DNA of 64,000 nt, from positions 124,001 to 188,000 of the forward strand of contig CAYGPZ010000003.1 in the NCBI GenBank assembly GCA_964352025.1, read 5' to 3'. Position numbers and translations under genes: made by a program. Numbering within the stretch: the stretch's first letter is position 1; each line of letters begins with the position of its first letter. The notes under the pieces are model-generated. The model searched no databases. It saw only the letters and a program-made list of their open reading frames with translations, and was not told the DNA's origin. The stretch comes from Hirschia sp964352025. Its GTDB lineage: Bacteria > Pseudomonadota > Alphaproteobacteria > Caulobacterales > Hyphomonadaceae. This document shows positions 1 through 8,392 of the stretch, piece after piece.

Positions 1-103
1 CTTACATTGCTAAAGTGTCGTCATATCTTAGTATATGATTACACTGCTTGAGATTCTTAATGTTTCAAGGGTAAGTATTTGTTGGTTAGCTTTTGATAGG
101 TTC

Positions 104-433
104 ATGTCAGACGAAAATTCCCCAACAGGCACCGATGACGAAACTGGTGTCGTCACGCGTACTGAGACGAAAACAAAACGTCCGTCCATGTACCGTGTTT
201 TAATCTTGAATGACGACTTCACACCAATGGAGTTTGTTGTTCTAATTCTTGAGCACTTCTTCAACAAGACTCGTGAAGAAGCGACGAAAGTCATGCTGCA
301 TGTCCATAATACGGGCGTTGGCGTGTGTGGAGTGTTCACTTATGAGGTTGCTGAAACAAAAGTGGCGCAAGTAATGGACCTTGCACGCAGAAGTGAGCAT
401 CCTTTGCAATGTACTATGGAACGCGAAGAGTAG
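104..433 (+). CDS. clpS: ATP-dependent Clp protease adaptor ClpS
   Basis: N-end-rule adaptor that hands substrates to the ClpA unfoldase. The 109-residue product has a disordered acidic/Thr-rich N-terminus followed by the ClpS core: the YRVLILNDDFTPMEFVV segment (substrate-pocket Asn-Asp and Met), the HNTGVGVCGVFTYEVAETK stretch, and the final helix ending in MEREE. An upstream in-frame ATG at 35 exists, but the ATG at 104 follows a weak GATAGG ribosome site and gives the normal family length. clpA starts 10 bases after the stop, so the pair is almost certainly co-transcribed and co-functional. The 103 bases upstream show no recognisable gene. Confidence 0.95.
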   Translation: MSDENSPTGTDDETGVVTRTETKTKRPSMYRVLILNDDFTPMEFVVLILEHFFNKTREEATKVMLHVHNTGVGVCGVFTYEVAETKVAQVMDLARRSEHPLQCTMEREE

Positions 434-443
434 AGGTTTTTAT

Positions 444-2756
444 ATGCCTTCAATGACCCCCAGCCTAGAGCGCGCGCTTGAAAAAGCGTTGCATCTTGCC
501 TCCGATCGTAAGCATGAATATGCCACGCTTGAGCATTTGTTGTTTGTGTTGACTGAAGACGAAGATGCATCAGAGGTCATGCGGGCGTGTAAACTCGATA
601 TTGATAAGCTACGCGCTGATCTAAATGATTATATGGATGAAGAGCTCAATTCGATTGTTGTCGATGATGATGAGCATGTGCATCCAACAGCCGCGTTTCA
701 GCGGGTTGTTCAGCGTGCAGTGCTGCACGTAGAGAGTTCAGGCCGTGACGAAGTTAGCGGCGCGAATGTGTTGGTATCTATTTTTGCTGAACGCGAAAGT
801 CACGCTGCATACTTCCTGCAAGCGCAAGACATGACACGTTACGATGCAGTGAATTACATTTCTCACGGAGTTGCCAAGAAACCCGGCATGTCTCGTACGC
901 GTTCGGTTGAGGGTTCTGGTGAAGAAAAAGAAGAGTCAGTTAAATCTGGCGGCGAAGCGCTTCAAGCCTATTGTGTCGACCTGAACGAAAAAGCACAGTC
1001 TGGAAAAACTGATCCATTGATTGGGCGTCAGCCAGAGGTTGATCGTTGTATTCAGGTTTTGTGTCGCCGCCGCAAGAATAACCCGCTTTTAGTGGGTGAC
1101 CCAGGTGTTGGTAAAACAGCTATCGCTGAAGGTTTGGCCAAACGCATTGTCGATGGTGAAGCACCTAAGATCCTTGATGAGAGTATTATCTATTCTCTAG
1201 ACATGGGATCTTTGCTAGCCGGTACGCGTTATCGTGGTGATTTTGAAGAGCGTTTGAAACAAGTTGTTAAAGAGCTTGAGGAACAGCCGCGTTCCGTCTT
1301 GTTCATTGATGAAATTCACACTGTTATTGGTGCTGGAGCGACATCAGGTGGAGCGATGGATGCGTCTAATCTGCTAAAGCCTGCGCTTCAATCTGGTGAA
1401 CTTCGCTGCATGGGTTCAACGACGTATAAAGAATATCGTCAGCACATCGAGAAAGATCGCGCATTGGCGCGTCGTTTCCAGAAAATCGATGTGGTTGAGC
1501 CGACCGTTGCAGACTCGATTAAGATCCTTCAAGGACTTAAGACGAAGTTTGAAGAGTTTCACGGTCTGAAATATACAAATGATGCGATTAAGGCAGCCGT
1601 TGATTTGGCTGCACGTCACATCACTGACCGGAAGCTTCCAGATAAAGCGATCGACGTGATTGATGAAGCGGGTGCTAGCCAATGGTTATTGCCGGAATCA
1701 AAGCGTCGCAAGCAAATTGGAACAAAAGAGATTGAGCAAGTGATTGCGAAGATGGCTCGTATTCCATCCAAGCAGGTCAACAAATCTGACGAGCAGGCGC
1801 TTAAATCAATTTCTGCTGATCTTAAGCGCGTTGTTTACGGGCAAGATCCAGCGATTACTGCGGTGTCTGATGCCATTAAGCTTGCGCGTGCAGGTTTGCG
1901 TGAAGCGAATAAGCCTATCGGGTCTTACTTATTCTCTGGACCAACAGGTGTTGGTAAAACCGAAGTTGCACGTCAATTGGCGTCTATCTTGGGTGTGGAG
2001 ATGTTACGTTTTGACATGTCCGAATATATGGAGCGTCACACTGTATCGCGTTTGATCGGTGCGCCTCCTGGATATGTTGGATACGATCAAGGTGGATTGC
2101 TAACAGATGGTGTGGATCAACATCCGCACTGTGTCTTATTGCTTGATGAGATTGAAAAAGCACACCCAGAATTGTTCAACATACTTCTTCAAGTGATGGA
2201 CAATGGAACGTTGACGGATGCCAATGGTAAGAAGATTGATTTCCGTAATGTGATTTTGATCATGACAACCAATGCTGGTGCATCGGATGCTGCAAAAGAA
2301 GCAATTGGATTTGGTCGCGGTAAGCGTGAAGGTGAAGATGAGGAAGCTATCAAGAAGCTCTTCACACCTGAATTCCGTAACCGTCTAGATGCGATTGTTC
2401 CATTCTCTCCATTGGGAGAAGAAGTTATCAGCCGCGTTGTCGACAAGTTTATTCTTCAGCTTGAAGGCCAATTGTCTGACCGCAATGTTGATATCGTTCT
2501 GACTGCAAAAGCCCGCGCTTGGCTGGCTGAACGTGGTTATGACAGAGACTATGGTGCACGTCCGCTTGCACGCGTTATCCAAGAGCATGTGAAAAAGCCT
2601 ATGGCTGAAGAACTACTCTTTGGTAAGCTCAAAAAGGGTGGCGTGGTGACGATTGATGTCGACATCAAGGATACCAAGAAGCTCGCTTTCATCTATGATG
2701 ATGACGGCGCTTCGAAGTCTTCTAAGAAATCTCAAGAACCTGAATTGACTGACTAA
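444..2756 (+). CDS. clpA: ATP-dependent Clp protease ATP-binding subunit ClpA
   Basis: AAA+ unfoldase that feeds proteins into the ClpP chamber. The 770-residue product has the N-terminal Clp repeat domain (starting SLERALEKAL), AAA-1 with Walker A GDPGVGKT and Walker B VLFIDEIHT, and AAA-2 with Walker A GPTGVGKT and Walker B VLLLDEIEKAH, then the C-terminal small domain. Length is normal. The ATG at 444 was chosen over an upstream in-frame start inside clpS because it matches family N-termini. It lies 10 bases after clpS, whose product binds its N-domain. The C-terminus is Lys/Ser-rich (KSSKKSQ). No ClpP gene is present in the window. Confidence 0.96.
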   Translation: MPSMTPSLERALEKALHLASDRKHEYATLEHLLFVLTEDEDASEVMRACKLDIDKLRADLNDYMDEELNSIVVDDDEHVHPTAAFQRVVQRAVLHVESSGRDEVSGANVLVSIFAERESHAAYFLQAQDMTRYDAVNYISHGVAKKPGMSRTRSVEGSGEEKEESVKSGGEALQAYCVDLNEKAQSGKTDPLIGRQPEVDRCIQVLCRRRKNNPLLVGDPGVGKTAIAEGLAKRIVDGEAPKILDESIIYSLDMGSLLAGTRYRGDFEERLKQVVKELEEQPRSVLFIDEIHTVIGAGATSGGAMDASNLLKPALQSGELRCMGSTTYKEYRQHIEKDRALARRFQKIDVVEPTVADSIKILQGLKTKFEEFHGLKYTNDAIKAAVDLAARHITDRKLPDKAIDVIDEAGASQWLLPESKRRKQIGTKEIEQVIAKMARIPSKQVNKSDEQALKSISADLKRVVYGQDPAITAVSDAIKLARAGLREANKPIGSYLFSGPTGVGKTEVARQLASILGVEMLRFDMSEYMERHTVSRLIGAPPGYVGYDQGGLLTDGVDQHPHCVLLLDEIEKAHPELFNILLQVMDNGTLTDANGKKIDFRNVILIMTTNAGASDAAKEAIGFGRGKREGEDEEAIKKLFTPEFRNRLDAIVPFSPLGEEVISRVVDKFILQLEGQLSDRNVDIVLTAKARAWLAERGYDRDYGARPLARVIQEHVKKPMAEELLFGKLKKGGVVTIDVDIKDTKKLAFIYDDDGASKSSKKSQEPELTD

Positions 2757-2836
2757 TCTTTGTTGCAAATTCCATGTGGTAAATAAGGGTATTTCAGTTT
2801 TCTGGATTTTGAGCTAGATAAACGCTAAGAAGTTTT

Positions 2837-2870
2837 GGGCGAGGGCATTTATGTTCTCGCCCGACTGTTT
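2837..2870 (+). terminator. Probable intrinsic terminator after clpA
   Basis: The 7-bp inverted repeat GGGCGAG (2837-2843) / CTCGCCC (2856-2862) with a 12-nt loop is followed by GACTGTTTTT. It lies 80 bases after the clpA stop and 36 bases before the trhO start, so it probably separates the two transcripts. The T-run is slightly offset from the stem. Confidence 0.55.
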
Positions 2871-2905
2871 TTACATCCCTGATTTAAAGTACCGAACAGA
2901 ATATT

Positions 2906-3901
2906 ATGAGCCAGATTGTCGTTGCCGCCCTGTATCACTTTGCCAAGCTTCCTCACTATGAAGAGCTTCAACAGCCATTGCTGGAAGCATGTGAAAAAGC
3001 AGGCACGAAGGGGACTATATTGCTGGCGTCGGAGGGGATTAACGGCACTATTGCGGGTTCCCGTGAAGGTATAGATGCTGTTCTTGCGCATATCAGATCA
3101 ATCCCAGAGTTGGAGAAGACTGAGCACAAAGAAAGTCACGCGGAAGAGATGCCTTTCCTTCGGATGAAGGTGCGTTTGAAAAAAGAAATCGTGACAATGG
3201 GCGTGCCGGGAACAAATCCAAACAACATTGTTGGGACCTATGTTGATCCAAAAGACTGGAATGACCTAATCGAGCAAGATGATGTGATCTTGATAGACAC
3301 GCGCAATGATTATGAAGTTCAGATTGGAACGTTTAAAGGCGCGGTGAACCCAAAGACAGAAACCTTCCGTGAATTTCCAGAATGGTTTGAGAAATTTCAA
3401 CGTACGCACAATAAGCCAAAGGTGGCGATGTTCTGTACAGGCGGCATTCGCTGTGAAAAATCGACCGCTTTGGCAAAAGATATGGGCTTTGAAGAAGTCT
3501 TTCACCTTAAAGGCGGCATTCTTAAATATCTTGAAAATGTTCCTGAAGAGGAAAGCACTTGGGAAGGCGATTGTTTCGTCTTTGACCAGCGCGTATCAGT
3601 AAAACATGGTCTAGAGCTTGGTGATTACGACCAGTGTTTTGCCTGTCGCCGTCCGATAACAGAAGAAGATAAAGCCAAACCTGAATACACGAAGGGTGTA
3701 TCCTGCCATCAATGTTATGATGAATATACTCCCCAAAAGAAAGCTGCCTTTGAAGAGCGCCAAAAGCAAATAGAGCTAGCAAAACAACGCGGTAAATCGC
3801 ACGTTGGACAGAACTTGAAAGCTGAAAAAGAAGCAGCCCGCATTGCAGCTGAAGAGGCTAGGTTGAAATCTATTGCTGGTAAGGGTGTAAGCGGAGACTA
3901 A
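2906..3901 (+). CDS. trhO: tRNA uridine(34) hydroxylase TrhO (rhodanese family)
   Basis: Member of the YceA/TrhO family, which performs oxygen-dependent 5-hydroxylation of uridine at the tRNA wobble position. The 331-residue protein has the N-terminal acylphosphatase-like domain with GTILLASEGINGTIAGS (about residues 36-52), then a rhodanese domain (about 120-215) with the active-site loop CTGGIRCEKS, Cys177 being the catalytic residue. A C-terminal segment (about 222-285) carries CFACRRP and CHQCYDEYTPQKK, a Cys-rich pattern typical of the long form. The last 45 residues are charged and Ala/Lys-rich. It stands alone between two unrelated genes. Confidence 0.93.
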   Translation: MSQIVVAALYHFAKLPHYEELQQPLLEACEKAGTKGTILLASEGINGTIAGSREGIDAVLAHIRSIPELEKTEHKESHAEEMPFLRMKVRLKKEIVTMGVPGTNPNNIVGTYVDPKDWNDLIEQDDVILIDTRNDYEVQIGTFKGAVNPKTETFREFPEWFEKFQRTHNKPKVAMFCTGGIRCEKSTALAKDMGFEEVFHLKGGILKYLENVPEEESTWEGDCFVFDQRVSVKHGLELGDYDQCFACRRPITEEDKAKPEYTKGVSCHQCYDEYTPQKKAAFEERQKQIELAKQRGKSHVGQNLKAEKEAARIAAEEARLKSIAGKGVSGD

Positions 3902-4062
3902 TAGAAATATTGGTCGGTTTTACGCGTCGGCACTGAGGCGTCGGCTATTTGCTTTAGATAATACCACGCTACATTGGGCTTCGTTTCTATGCGTTACTTT
4001 GCTTTGTGCAAGATGTGCGTTTATCGTGGAATGACAATATTTTCCTAATTGAAAGTTATGTC

Positions 4063-5223
4063 ATGCCACGTGTCCCGCATCTTGCTTTTCTAGCTTCTTT
4101 TTCTGCTCTTATGTTTGTCGCTTGTGCGGGTTCGGAAACGGAAAATATTCCGAGGCAGGATACATTTGAAATAACAGGCAGTGATGGCACAAAATTGAGG
4201 GGTGAGACCCTCGGTGTTTTTGAAGAGCCTTGGGCGTTGGCTTTTCTGCCAAATGGAAATTTGCTTATCACAGAGAAGGACTTTCGAATGGTCCTTGTAG
4301 AGTCGGATGGAAATTTATTGGGTGAAATTCAGGGTGTGCCAACGGCCGAAGTCGTTGGGCAAGGCGGTTTTGCGGATGTCACGCTTCACCCAGATTTTGA
4401 AACCAATGGCCAAATCTATATTTCATACATTGAGACTGAAGAAAATCGGTCCGGTTCTATCGTGCAAGTTGGGAATTTGGTCCTCAATGAGAATGGTGGG
4501 ACATTATCAGACCTGAAGACAATTTGGACCCAAACTCCAAAACTCGACGGTGGTCGTCATTTTAGCCAGCGGCTGATTTTCGATCGCGACGGTTACCTTT
4601 TCATTACATCAGGCGACCGTGGTCGGAAAAATCCATCTCAGGAGATGGACAATAATCTGGGTAAAATTATTCGATTACATGCCGATGGAAGCATTCCCGA
4701 AGATAACCCGTTCGCTGGGCAGGGTGGTGTGAAAGAACAATTCTGGTCGATTGGGCATCGCAATCCGCTGGGTATTGCATTGGATGGTGAAGGTTACCTG
4801 TGGTCTAACGAAATGGGACCGCGAGGTGGAGATGAACTGAATAGGATCGTCAAAGGCGAAAACTATGGGTGGCCAATAGTATCGGATGGTCGCAACTATG
4901 TGATGACCGATATTCCAGATCACGACACACGCGAAGATTTTAAACCGCCTGCAATTTCGTGGGTGCCGTCAATTTCTCCTTCAAGTTTAATGATTTACGA
5001 CGGACCGGCATTTTCGGACTGGCAGGGGGATGCATTGTTGAGTGCTCTTAGTGGAGAAGCGATTGTGCGTGTATCCATCACCGGAGAGAAGGCGACTGAA
5101 GAAGCGCGCTATGCGTGGGGAGAACGTGTGCGGGCAATCAATATTGGAGCTGATGGATCAATCTATGCATTGGAAGATGGTTTTGAAGGACGTCTGATCC
5201 GAATTACACCTCCAACCAACTAG
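4063..5223 (+). CDS. PQQ-dependent sugar dehydrogenase-like lipoprotein
   Basis: Six-bladed beta-propeller of the soluble glucose/aldose sugar dehydrogenase (YliI/Asd) family. The 386-residue product begins with a lipoprotein-like signal peptide ending FVACAG, consistent with Cys acylation and a periplasmic location. Family features include GETLGVFEEPWALAFLPNG (blade 1), GQGGFADVTLHPDF, GGRHFSQRLIFDRDGYLFITSGDRG with the catalytic-type His, and IGHRNPLGIALD. The ATG at 4063, after GAAAG, was chosen over an upstream in-frame start because it gives a clean signal peptide. Whether PQQ is made by this organism cannot be judged here; the sugar substrate is unknown. Confidence 0.85.
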   Translation: MPRVPHLAFLASFSALMFVACAGSETENIPRQDTFEITGSDGTKLRGETLGVFEEPWALAFLPNGNLLITEKDFRMVLVESDGNLLGEIQGVPTAEVVGQGGFADVTLHPDFETNGQIYISYIETEENRSGSIVQVGNLVLNENGGTLSDLKTIWTQTPKLDGGRHFSQRLIFDRDGYLFITSGDRGRKNPSQEMDNNLGKIIRLHADGSIPEDNPFAGQGGVKEQFWSIGHRNPLGIALDGEGYLWSNEMGPRGGDELNRIVKGENYGWPIVSDGRNYVMTDIPDHDTREDFKPPAISWVPSISPSSLMIYDGPAFSDWQGDALLSALSGEAIVRVSITGEKATEEARYAWGERVRAINIGADGSIYALEDGFEGRLIRITPPTN

Positions 5224-5261
5224 GTCTTGATAAATTTTTGGCTTCATCTATCCATAGCCAA

Positions 5262-5918
5262 ATGACTGACCTTCCTATTCTCTATACTTTTCGTCGTTGC
5301 CCTTATGCTATGCGGGGGCGGATGGCGTTGTTTGCGTCCGGCCAACCCTTTGAATGGCGTGAGATATTGCTGCGCGACAAGCCACAAGCCATGCTGGATG
5401 CGAGTACCAAGGGGACGGTGCCGACATTTGTATTTTCCAATGGCAAGGTCATTGATGAGAGTCTTGATCTCATGTTGTGGGCGCTCAGCCAGAATGATCC
5501 ATTAGAATGGCTGCCAATTGATGTCATGGAACGGTCAGCAACCTATGAGCTGATTGAACGTAATGATGGTCCGTTCAAAGCTCATCTGGATCGGTACAAA
5601 TATGCTAATCGGTATGAAGATGTGGACGCAACAGAGCACCGCACTGCCGGTTTTGAAACCATATTGGATCTGGAAAGCAGACTAAGTGCGCGGCCGTATT
5701 TGGCTGGTGATAATATGGGGCTAGCAGATTATGCTATTTTCCCGTTTATCCGGCAGTTTCGTATCGCTGATCGTGACTGGTTTGATGCGCAGGACATTCC
5801 ACACATTCATAAATGGCTTCACGCAGCTATGGAGTCTGAATTGTTTGAAGCCATTATGGTCAAACGCGATCCATGGAAAGAGGGCGATGCGCCCATATTC
5901 CATCCGCCTAAAGATTAG
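5262..5918 (+). CDS. Glutathione S-transferase family protein
   Basis: 218-residue protein with an N-terminal thioredoxin-like domain starting DLPILYTFRRCPYAMRGRMAL, followed by the cis-Pro region GTVPTFVF and the Glu-Ser glutathione-binding pair (IDES), and an all-helical C-terminal domain with the N-capping-box-like GDNMGLADYAIFPF. The CPYAM motif suggests Cys-dependent (glutaredoxin-2- or beta/omega-like) chemistry rather than Tyr or Ser catalysis. ATG at 5262 was preferred over a TTG at 5238. The stop codon overlaps the stop of the converging HIT gene by 3 bases. Substrate unknown. Confidence 0.85.
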   Translation: MTDLPILYTFRRCPYAMRGRMALFASGQPFEWREILLRDKPQAMLDASTKGTVPTFVFSNGKVIDESLDLMLWALSQNDPLEWLPIDVMERSATYELIERNDGPFKAHLDRYKYANRYEDVDATEHRTAGFETILDLESRLSARPYLAGDNMGLADYAIFPFIRQFRIADRDWFDAQDIPHIHKWLHAAMESELFEAIMVKRDPWKEGDAPIFHPPKD

Positions 5919-6349
5919 ATTTCAGATCTGATCTCAGCAGCAATCGCCTCTAATTCACTCATATCGGCCATGCCACCGTTTGCATGTGAGCCTAGCTGTT
6001 TGTCGCTCCAGCGTGGGATGATGTGAAAGTGAAGGTGAAAGACTGTCTGGCCAGCTGCTTCACCATTAAACTGAGTAATAACAACACCATCTGGACCAAG
6101 CGCGCTTTCTACAGCGAGGGCTACTTTTTGCACGCTTTGCATATAGTGGCCGATCTTCGCTGTTGGCATTTCTAGAAAGTTACGCGCTTCAACGCCTTTG
6201 GGAATGACGAGAGTATGACCATGTGATTGCGGGAATACATCCATGAATGCCAATGTCGCTGCGTCTTCATAAACTTTCACGCATGGAATTTCGCCGCGTA
6301 GTATTTTCGCGAAGATGTTCTCTTTGTCGTAATTTCCATGAAGGCTCAT
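5915..6349 (-). CDS. HIT family nucleotide-binding protein
   Basis: 144-residue histidine-triad protein, likely a nucleoside phosphoramidase/nucleotidyl hydrolase (HinT/Hit type). It shows the start ENIFAKILRGEIPCVKVYED, the substrate-loop region MDVFPQSHGHTLVIPK, and the triad HLHFHIIPRW (His-x-His-x-His) near residue 115. An upstream in-frame start would add 24 residues; ATG at 6349 gives the usual family N-terminus. It converges with the GST gene, the two stop codons overlapping (TTAG), so no terminator fits between them. Confidence 0.9.
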   Translation of the reverse strand: MSLHGNYDKENIFAKILRGEIPCVKVYEDAATLAFMDVFPQSHGHTLVIPKGVEARNFLEMPTAKIGHYMQSVQKVALAVESALGPDGVVITQFNGEAAGQTVFHLHFHIIPRWSDKQLGSHANGGMADMSELEAIAAEIRSEI

Positions 6350-6504
6350 GTGATATGCTCCGAATGGTTTCCGTAAAAAAATCGAGTGTATTCTCTTTGC
6401 ATTCTTCAGAAGTGTTCTCAATATGAATTTAAGGATATATTTCGATATGTTGTAAATCGTGGAATTGGGTGTTGGGATTTAATTTGGAAAGGTGATGTTG
6501 AATA

Positions 6505-6639
6505 TTAAAAATATTGCGAAAGTTGTAGCGTTAAGCATGGAATAATTGCGGCAATGAGGATGGCCGCCAACAATCCATATAGCCAGCTTTTTAGGCCATT
6601 TTTGTATTCTATTCGAGATGAGGTATCGAATGCATAGCC
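6505..6639 (-). pseudogene. In-frame continuation of the DUF2007-like gene beyond the amber codon
   Basis: Directly after the TAG at 6640-6642 the reading frame stays open for 44 codons to a TAA at 6505-6507. It encodes GYAFDTSSRIEYKNGLKSW, then a strongly hydrophobic segment LYGLLAAILIAAIIPCLTL, that is, a second membrane helix. Two-helix C-termini fit such proteins better than one helix cut off abruptly, so either the TAG is a recent nonsense mutation or it is an error close to the contig end (the N gap begins 64 bases away). Full repaired length would be 162 codons. Confidence 0.5.
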
Positions 6640-7137
6640 CTACAATATCATGATTAGGAAGAGAAGGTTTAGTCCAAAAAGTAAAGAGAATAAATGAATC
6701 CAGGTANNNNNNNNNNNNNNNNNNNNNNNNNNNNNNNNNNNNNNNNNNNNNNNNNNNNNNNNNNNNNNNNNNNNNNNNNNNNNNNNNNNNNNNNNNNNNN
6801 NNNNNNGAAGGTTTAGTCCAAAAAGTAAAGAGAATAAATGAATCCAGGTATGTACCACCCACTTAGATTGAGGTGTGATCTGTTCTGTATCTTCGTCGTG
6901 CAGAATTCTATCACCTTCGGCGCGACAATCTTTTATGATTTGCTTGGATTCTTCATAAAAAACACTAGGAATCAATACTCTAATGTCGCTATGGTAGCGG
7001 TCTATTGCATAATTTATGACACGGTTTGCGTGAAAATCGCATAAGTGTGCGGGGATTTTATGTGCCTGCAATGTTATTGCAAAAATGCGTGCCTCTTCAT
7101 GTGAGGCAAACCAAAATGTTGTCACATTGCTTGTCAT
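6640..7137 (-). CDS. DUF2007-like putative signal-transducing membrane protein (interrupted by assembly gap and amber codon)
   Basis: The N-terminal 75 residues (FWFASHEEARIFAITLQAHK, then IPAHLCDFHANRV and DIRVLIPSVFYEESKQIIKD) resemble the DUF2007 fold (putative ATP/GTP-binding or signal-transducing alpha/beta unit). It then runs into a transmembrane helix beginning WIHLFSLLFGLNLLFL. One hundred Ns (6707-6806) and a duplicated 44-bp flank sit inside the helix segment; removing Ns plus one copy (144 bases, 48 codons) restores one continuous 117-residue frame ending at a TAG (6640-6642). The same frame continues past the TAG to a TAA at 6505-6507. ATG at 7137, behind GGGGA, was chosen over TTG at 7149. 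Function unknown. Confidence 0.6.
   Translation of the reverse strand: MTSNVTTFWFASHEEARIFAITLQAHKIPAHLCDFHANRVINYAIDRYHSDIRVLIPSVFYEESKQIIKDCRAEGDRILHDEDTEQITPQSKWVVHTWIHLFSLLFGLNLXXXXXXXXXXXXXXXXXXXXXXXXXXXXXXXXXXTWIHLFSLLFGLNLLFLIMIL
6663..6706. repeat. 44-bp contig-end duplicate, copy 1
   Basis: Begins GAAGGTTTAGTCC and ends AATCCAGGTA; identical over 44 bases to 6807-6850. It abuts the left edge of the N run. Interpreted as the shared k-mer-scale overlap of two contigs, not a biological repeat. Confidence 0.9.
6707..6806. other. 100-N scaffold gap
   Basis: Exactly 100 undetermined bases, the conventional placeholder for a gap of unknown size. Both sides end in the same 44-bp sequence, so the two contigs overlap and the gap probably represents no missing DNA. 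Confidence 0.97.
6807..6850. repeat. 44-bp contig-end duplicate, copy 2
   Basis: Identical to 6663-6706 and abuts the right edge of the N run. The gene frame is the same in both copies because 144 bases (100 Ns plus 44) is a multiple of three. Confidence 0.9.
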
Positions 7138-7160
7138 TATTGTCCCCAACCAATTTAGTC

Positions 7161-8339
7161 TTAATCCTCGCCCTTTCTAAAAGGCGTTCGTTTTCCCAAA
7201 TATTCTATATCAGATTCGACATGTTCGCGTTCGTGCGTCAAGTATTGTGCGATAGCTTCGGAGAAGCTTGCATTGGCGATCCAGTGCGCTGAATATGTCG
7301 GTGATGGTGCGTATCCGCGAGCCAGTTTATGTCCGCCTTGTGCACCTGCTTCAACGCGCTTTAATCCTTTAGCGATCGCAAAATCGATAGCTTGATAATA
7401 GCAGGTCTCAAAATGCAGGCAGGGGCGTGGTTCTGAACATCCCCAATAACGGCCATATAGCGTATTTGACCCAATCATATTGAGCGCACCCGCAATGGGA
7501 AGATTTGTTTCTGTGTCATAAGCAAGAATGAGTAGAATTTTATCCGCCATCCTTTGGCCAAGCAGATCAAAAAACGCTCTGTTGAGGTATGGCGAACCCC
7601 ATTTTCGTGCGCTTGTGTCGGTATAAAAGCCGTAGAAAATATCCCAATGATCTTCGGTAATATCTGGTCCGGTTAGGTGCAGATAAGTAATGCCATCTTG
7701 CGCCTGTGCACGTTCCTTTTTGAGGTTTTTACGTTTCCGAGACGCAAGTTTATCAAGGAAGTCTTCAAAGCTGGAATAGTTGTCGTTTTCCCAGTGAAAT
7801 TGCTGGTCAGTACGTTGTAGTAATCCATCAGCGCCTAGTGCTTCATGTTCTAACGCGTCGATAAAGTTGATATGTAGAGAAGATAGATTGTTTTCAGCGG
7901 TCATCTTGATCGCAGTTTGCAAAAGTGCATCTCGAATAGATGACGCGTTTGGACCTTCTGCAAATAATCGGCGGCGTCCTGTGACTGGCGTAAAAGGTAC
8001 TCCAATCAATAGTTTAGGATAGTATCGTCCGCCAGCGCGTTCATATGCATCTGCCCAGGAATGATCAAATACAAACTCACCCTGAGAGTGCGATTTTAGG
8101 TACATAGGACATGCGCCCACCAGATTGTCTTGGTTGTCTCTTGCGACTATATGGTAGGGTGCCCAGCCCTTATCGGGATGAACACATTTTGTCTCTTCCA
8201 GTCCTTGAAGAAAATCCCAATCTAGAAATGGATCGTAAGTTGACCCTTCAGGGTTTGCGATAGCATTCCAGTCAGAGCTGTCAATTTCACCAAGTGAATT
8301 GACGATAGATATGGAGAGCGAGAAGTCATCATCTGTCAT
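7161..8339 (-). CDS. FemAB/GNAT-like N-acyltransferase (DUF482 / peptidogalycan biosynthesis-type)
   Basis: 392-residue protein of the PF04339 type: WNAIANPEGSTYDPFLDWDFL at the N-terminus, GACPMYLKSHSQGEFVFDHSWADA and YYPKLLIGVPFTPVTGRRRL centrally, and SNTLYGRYWGCSEPRPCLHFETCYYQAIDFAIAKGLKRVEAGAQGGHK (given in pieces: YGRYWG, LHFETCYYQ, VEAGAQG) at the C-terminus. Proteins of this family are predicted tandem-GNAT acyltransferases; the acceptor is not established. It lies in the same orientation as the downstream DUF2007-like gene (23 bases away) and the upstream RidA gene, likely one operon. The ATG at 8339 has no clear ribosome site; a TTG at 8375 is an alternative. Confidence 0.8.
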   Translation of the reverse strand: MTDDDFSLSISIVNSLGEIDSSDWNAIANPEGSTYDPFLDWDFLQGLEETKCVHPDKGWAPYHIVARDNQDNLVGACPMYLKSHSQGEFVFDHSWADAYERAGGRYYPKLLIGVPFTPVTGRRRLFAEGPNASSIRDALLQTAIKMTAENNLSSLHINFIDALEHEALGADGLLQRTDQQFHWENDNYSSFEDFLDKLASRKRKNLKKERAQAQDGITYLHLTGPDITEDHWDIFYGFYTDTSARKWGSPYLNRAFFDLLGQRMADKILLILAYDTETNLPIAGALNMIGSNTLYGRYWGCSEPRPCLHFETCYYQAIDFAIAKGLKRVEAGAQGGHKLARGYAPSPTYSAHWIANASFSEAIAQYLTHEREHVESDIEYLGKRTPFRKGED

Positions 8340-8392
8340 GGAATGTAACTTGGCGATGAATTCCCGCTCTTTCAATTAGATAATAGATAGAA

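Noticed and set aside
5238..5261. TTG upstream start for the GST gene
   Set aside because: The ATG at 5262 gives the family N-terminus directly; the extra residues (MASSIHSQ) have no support.
6479..6862. 127-residue leftward open frame through the N gap in another frame
   Set aside because: It is a shadow frame of the DUF2007-like gene and runs through Ns; the true frame has the family motifs and a ribosome site.
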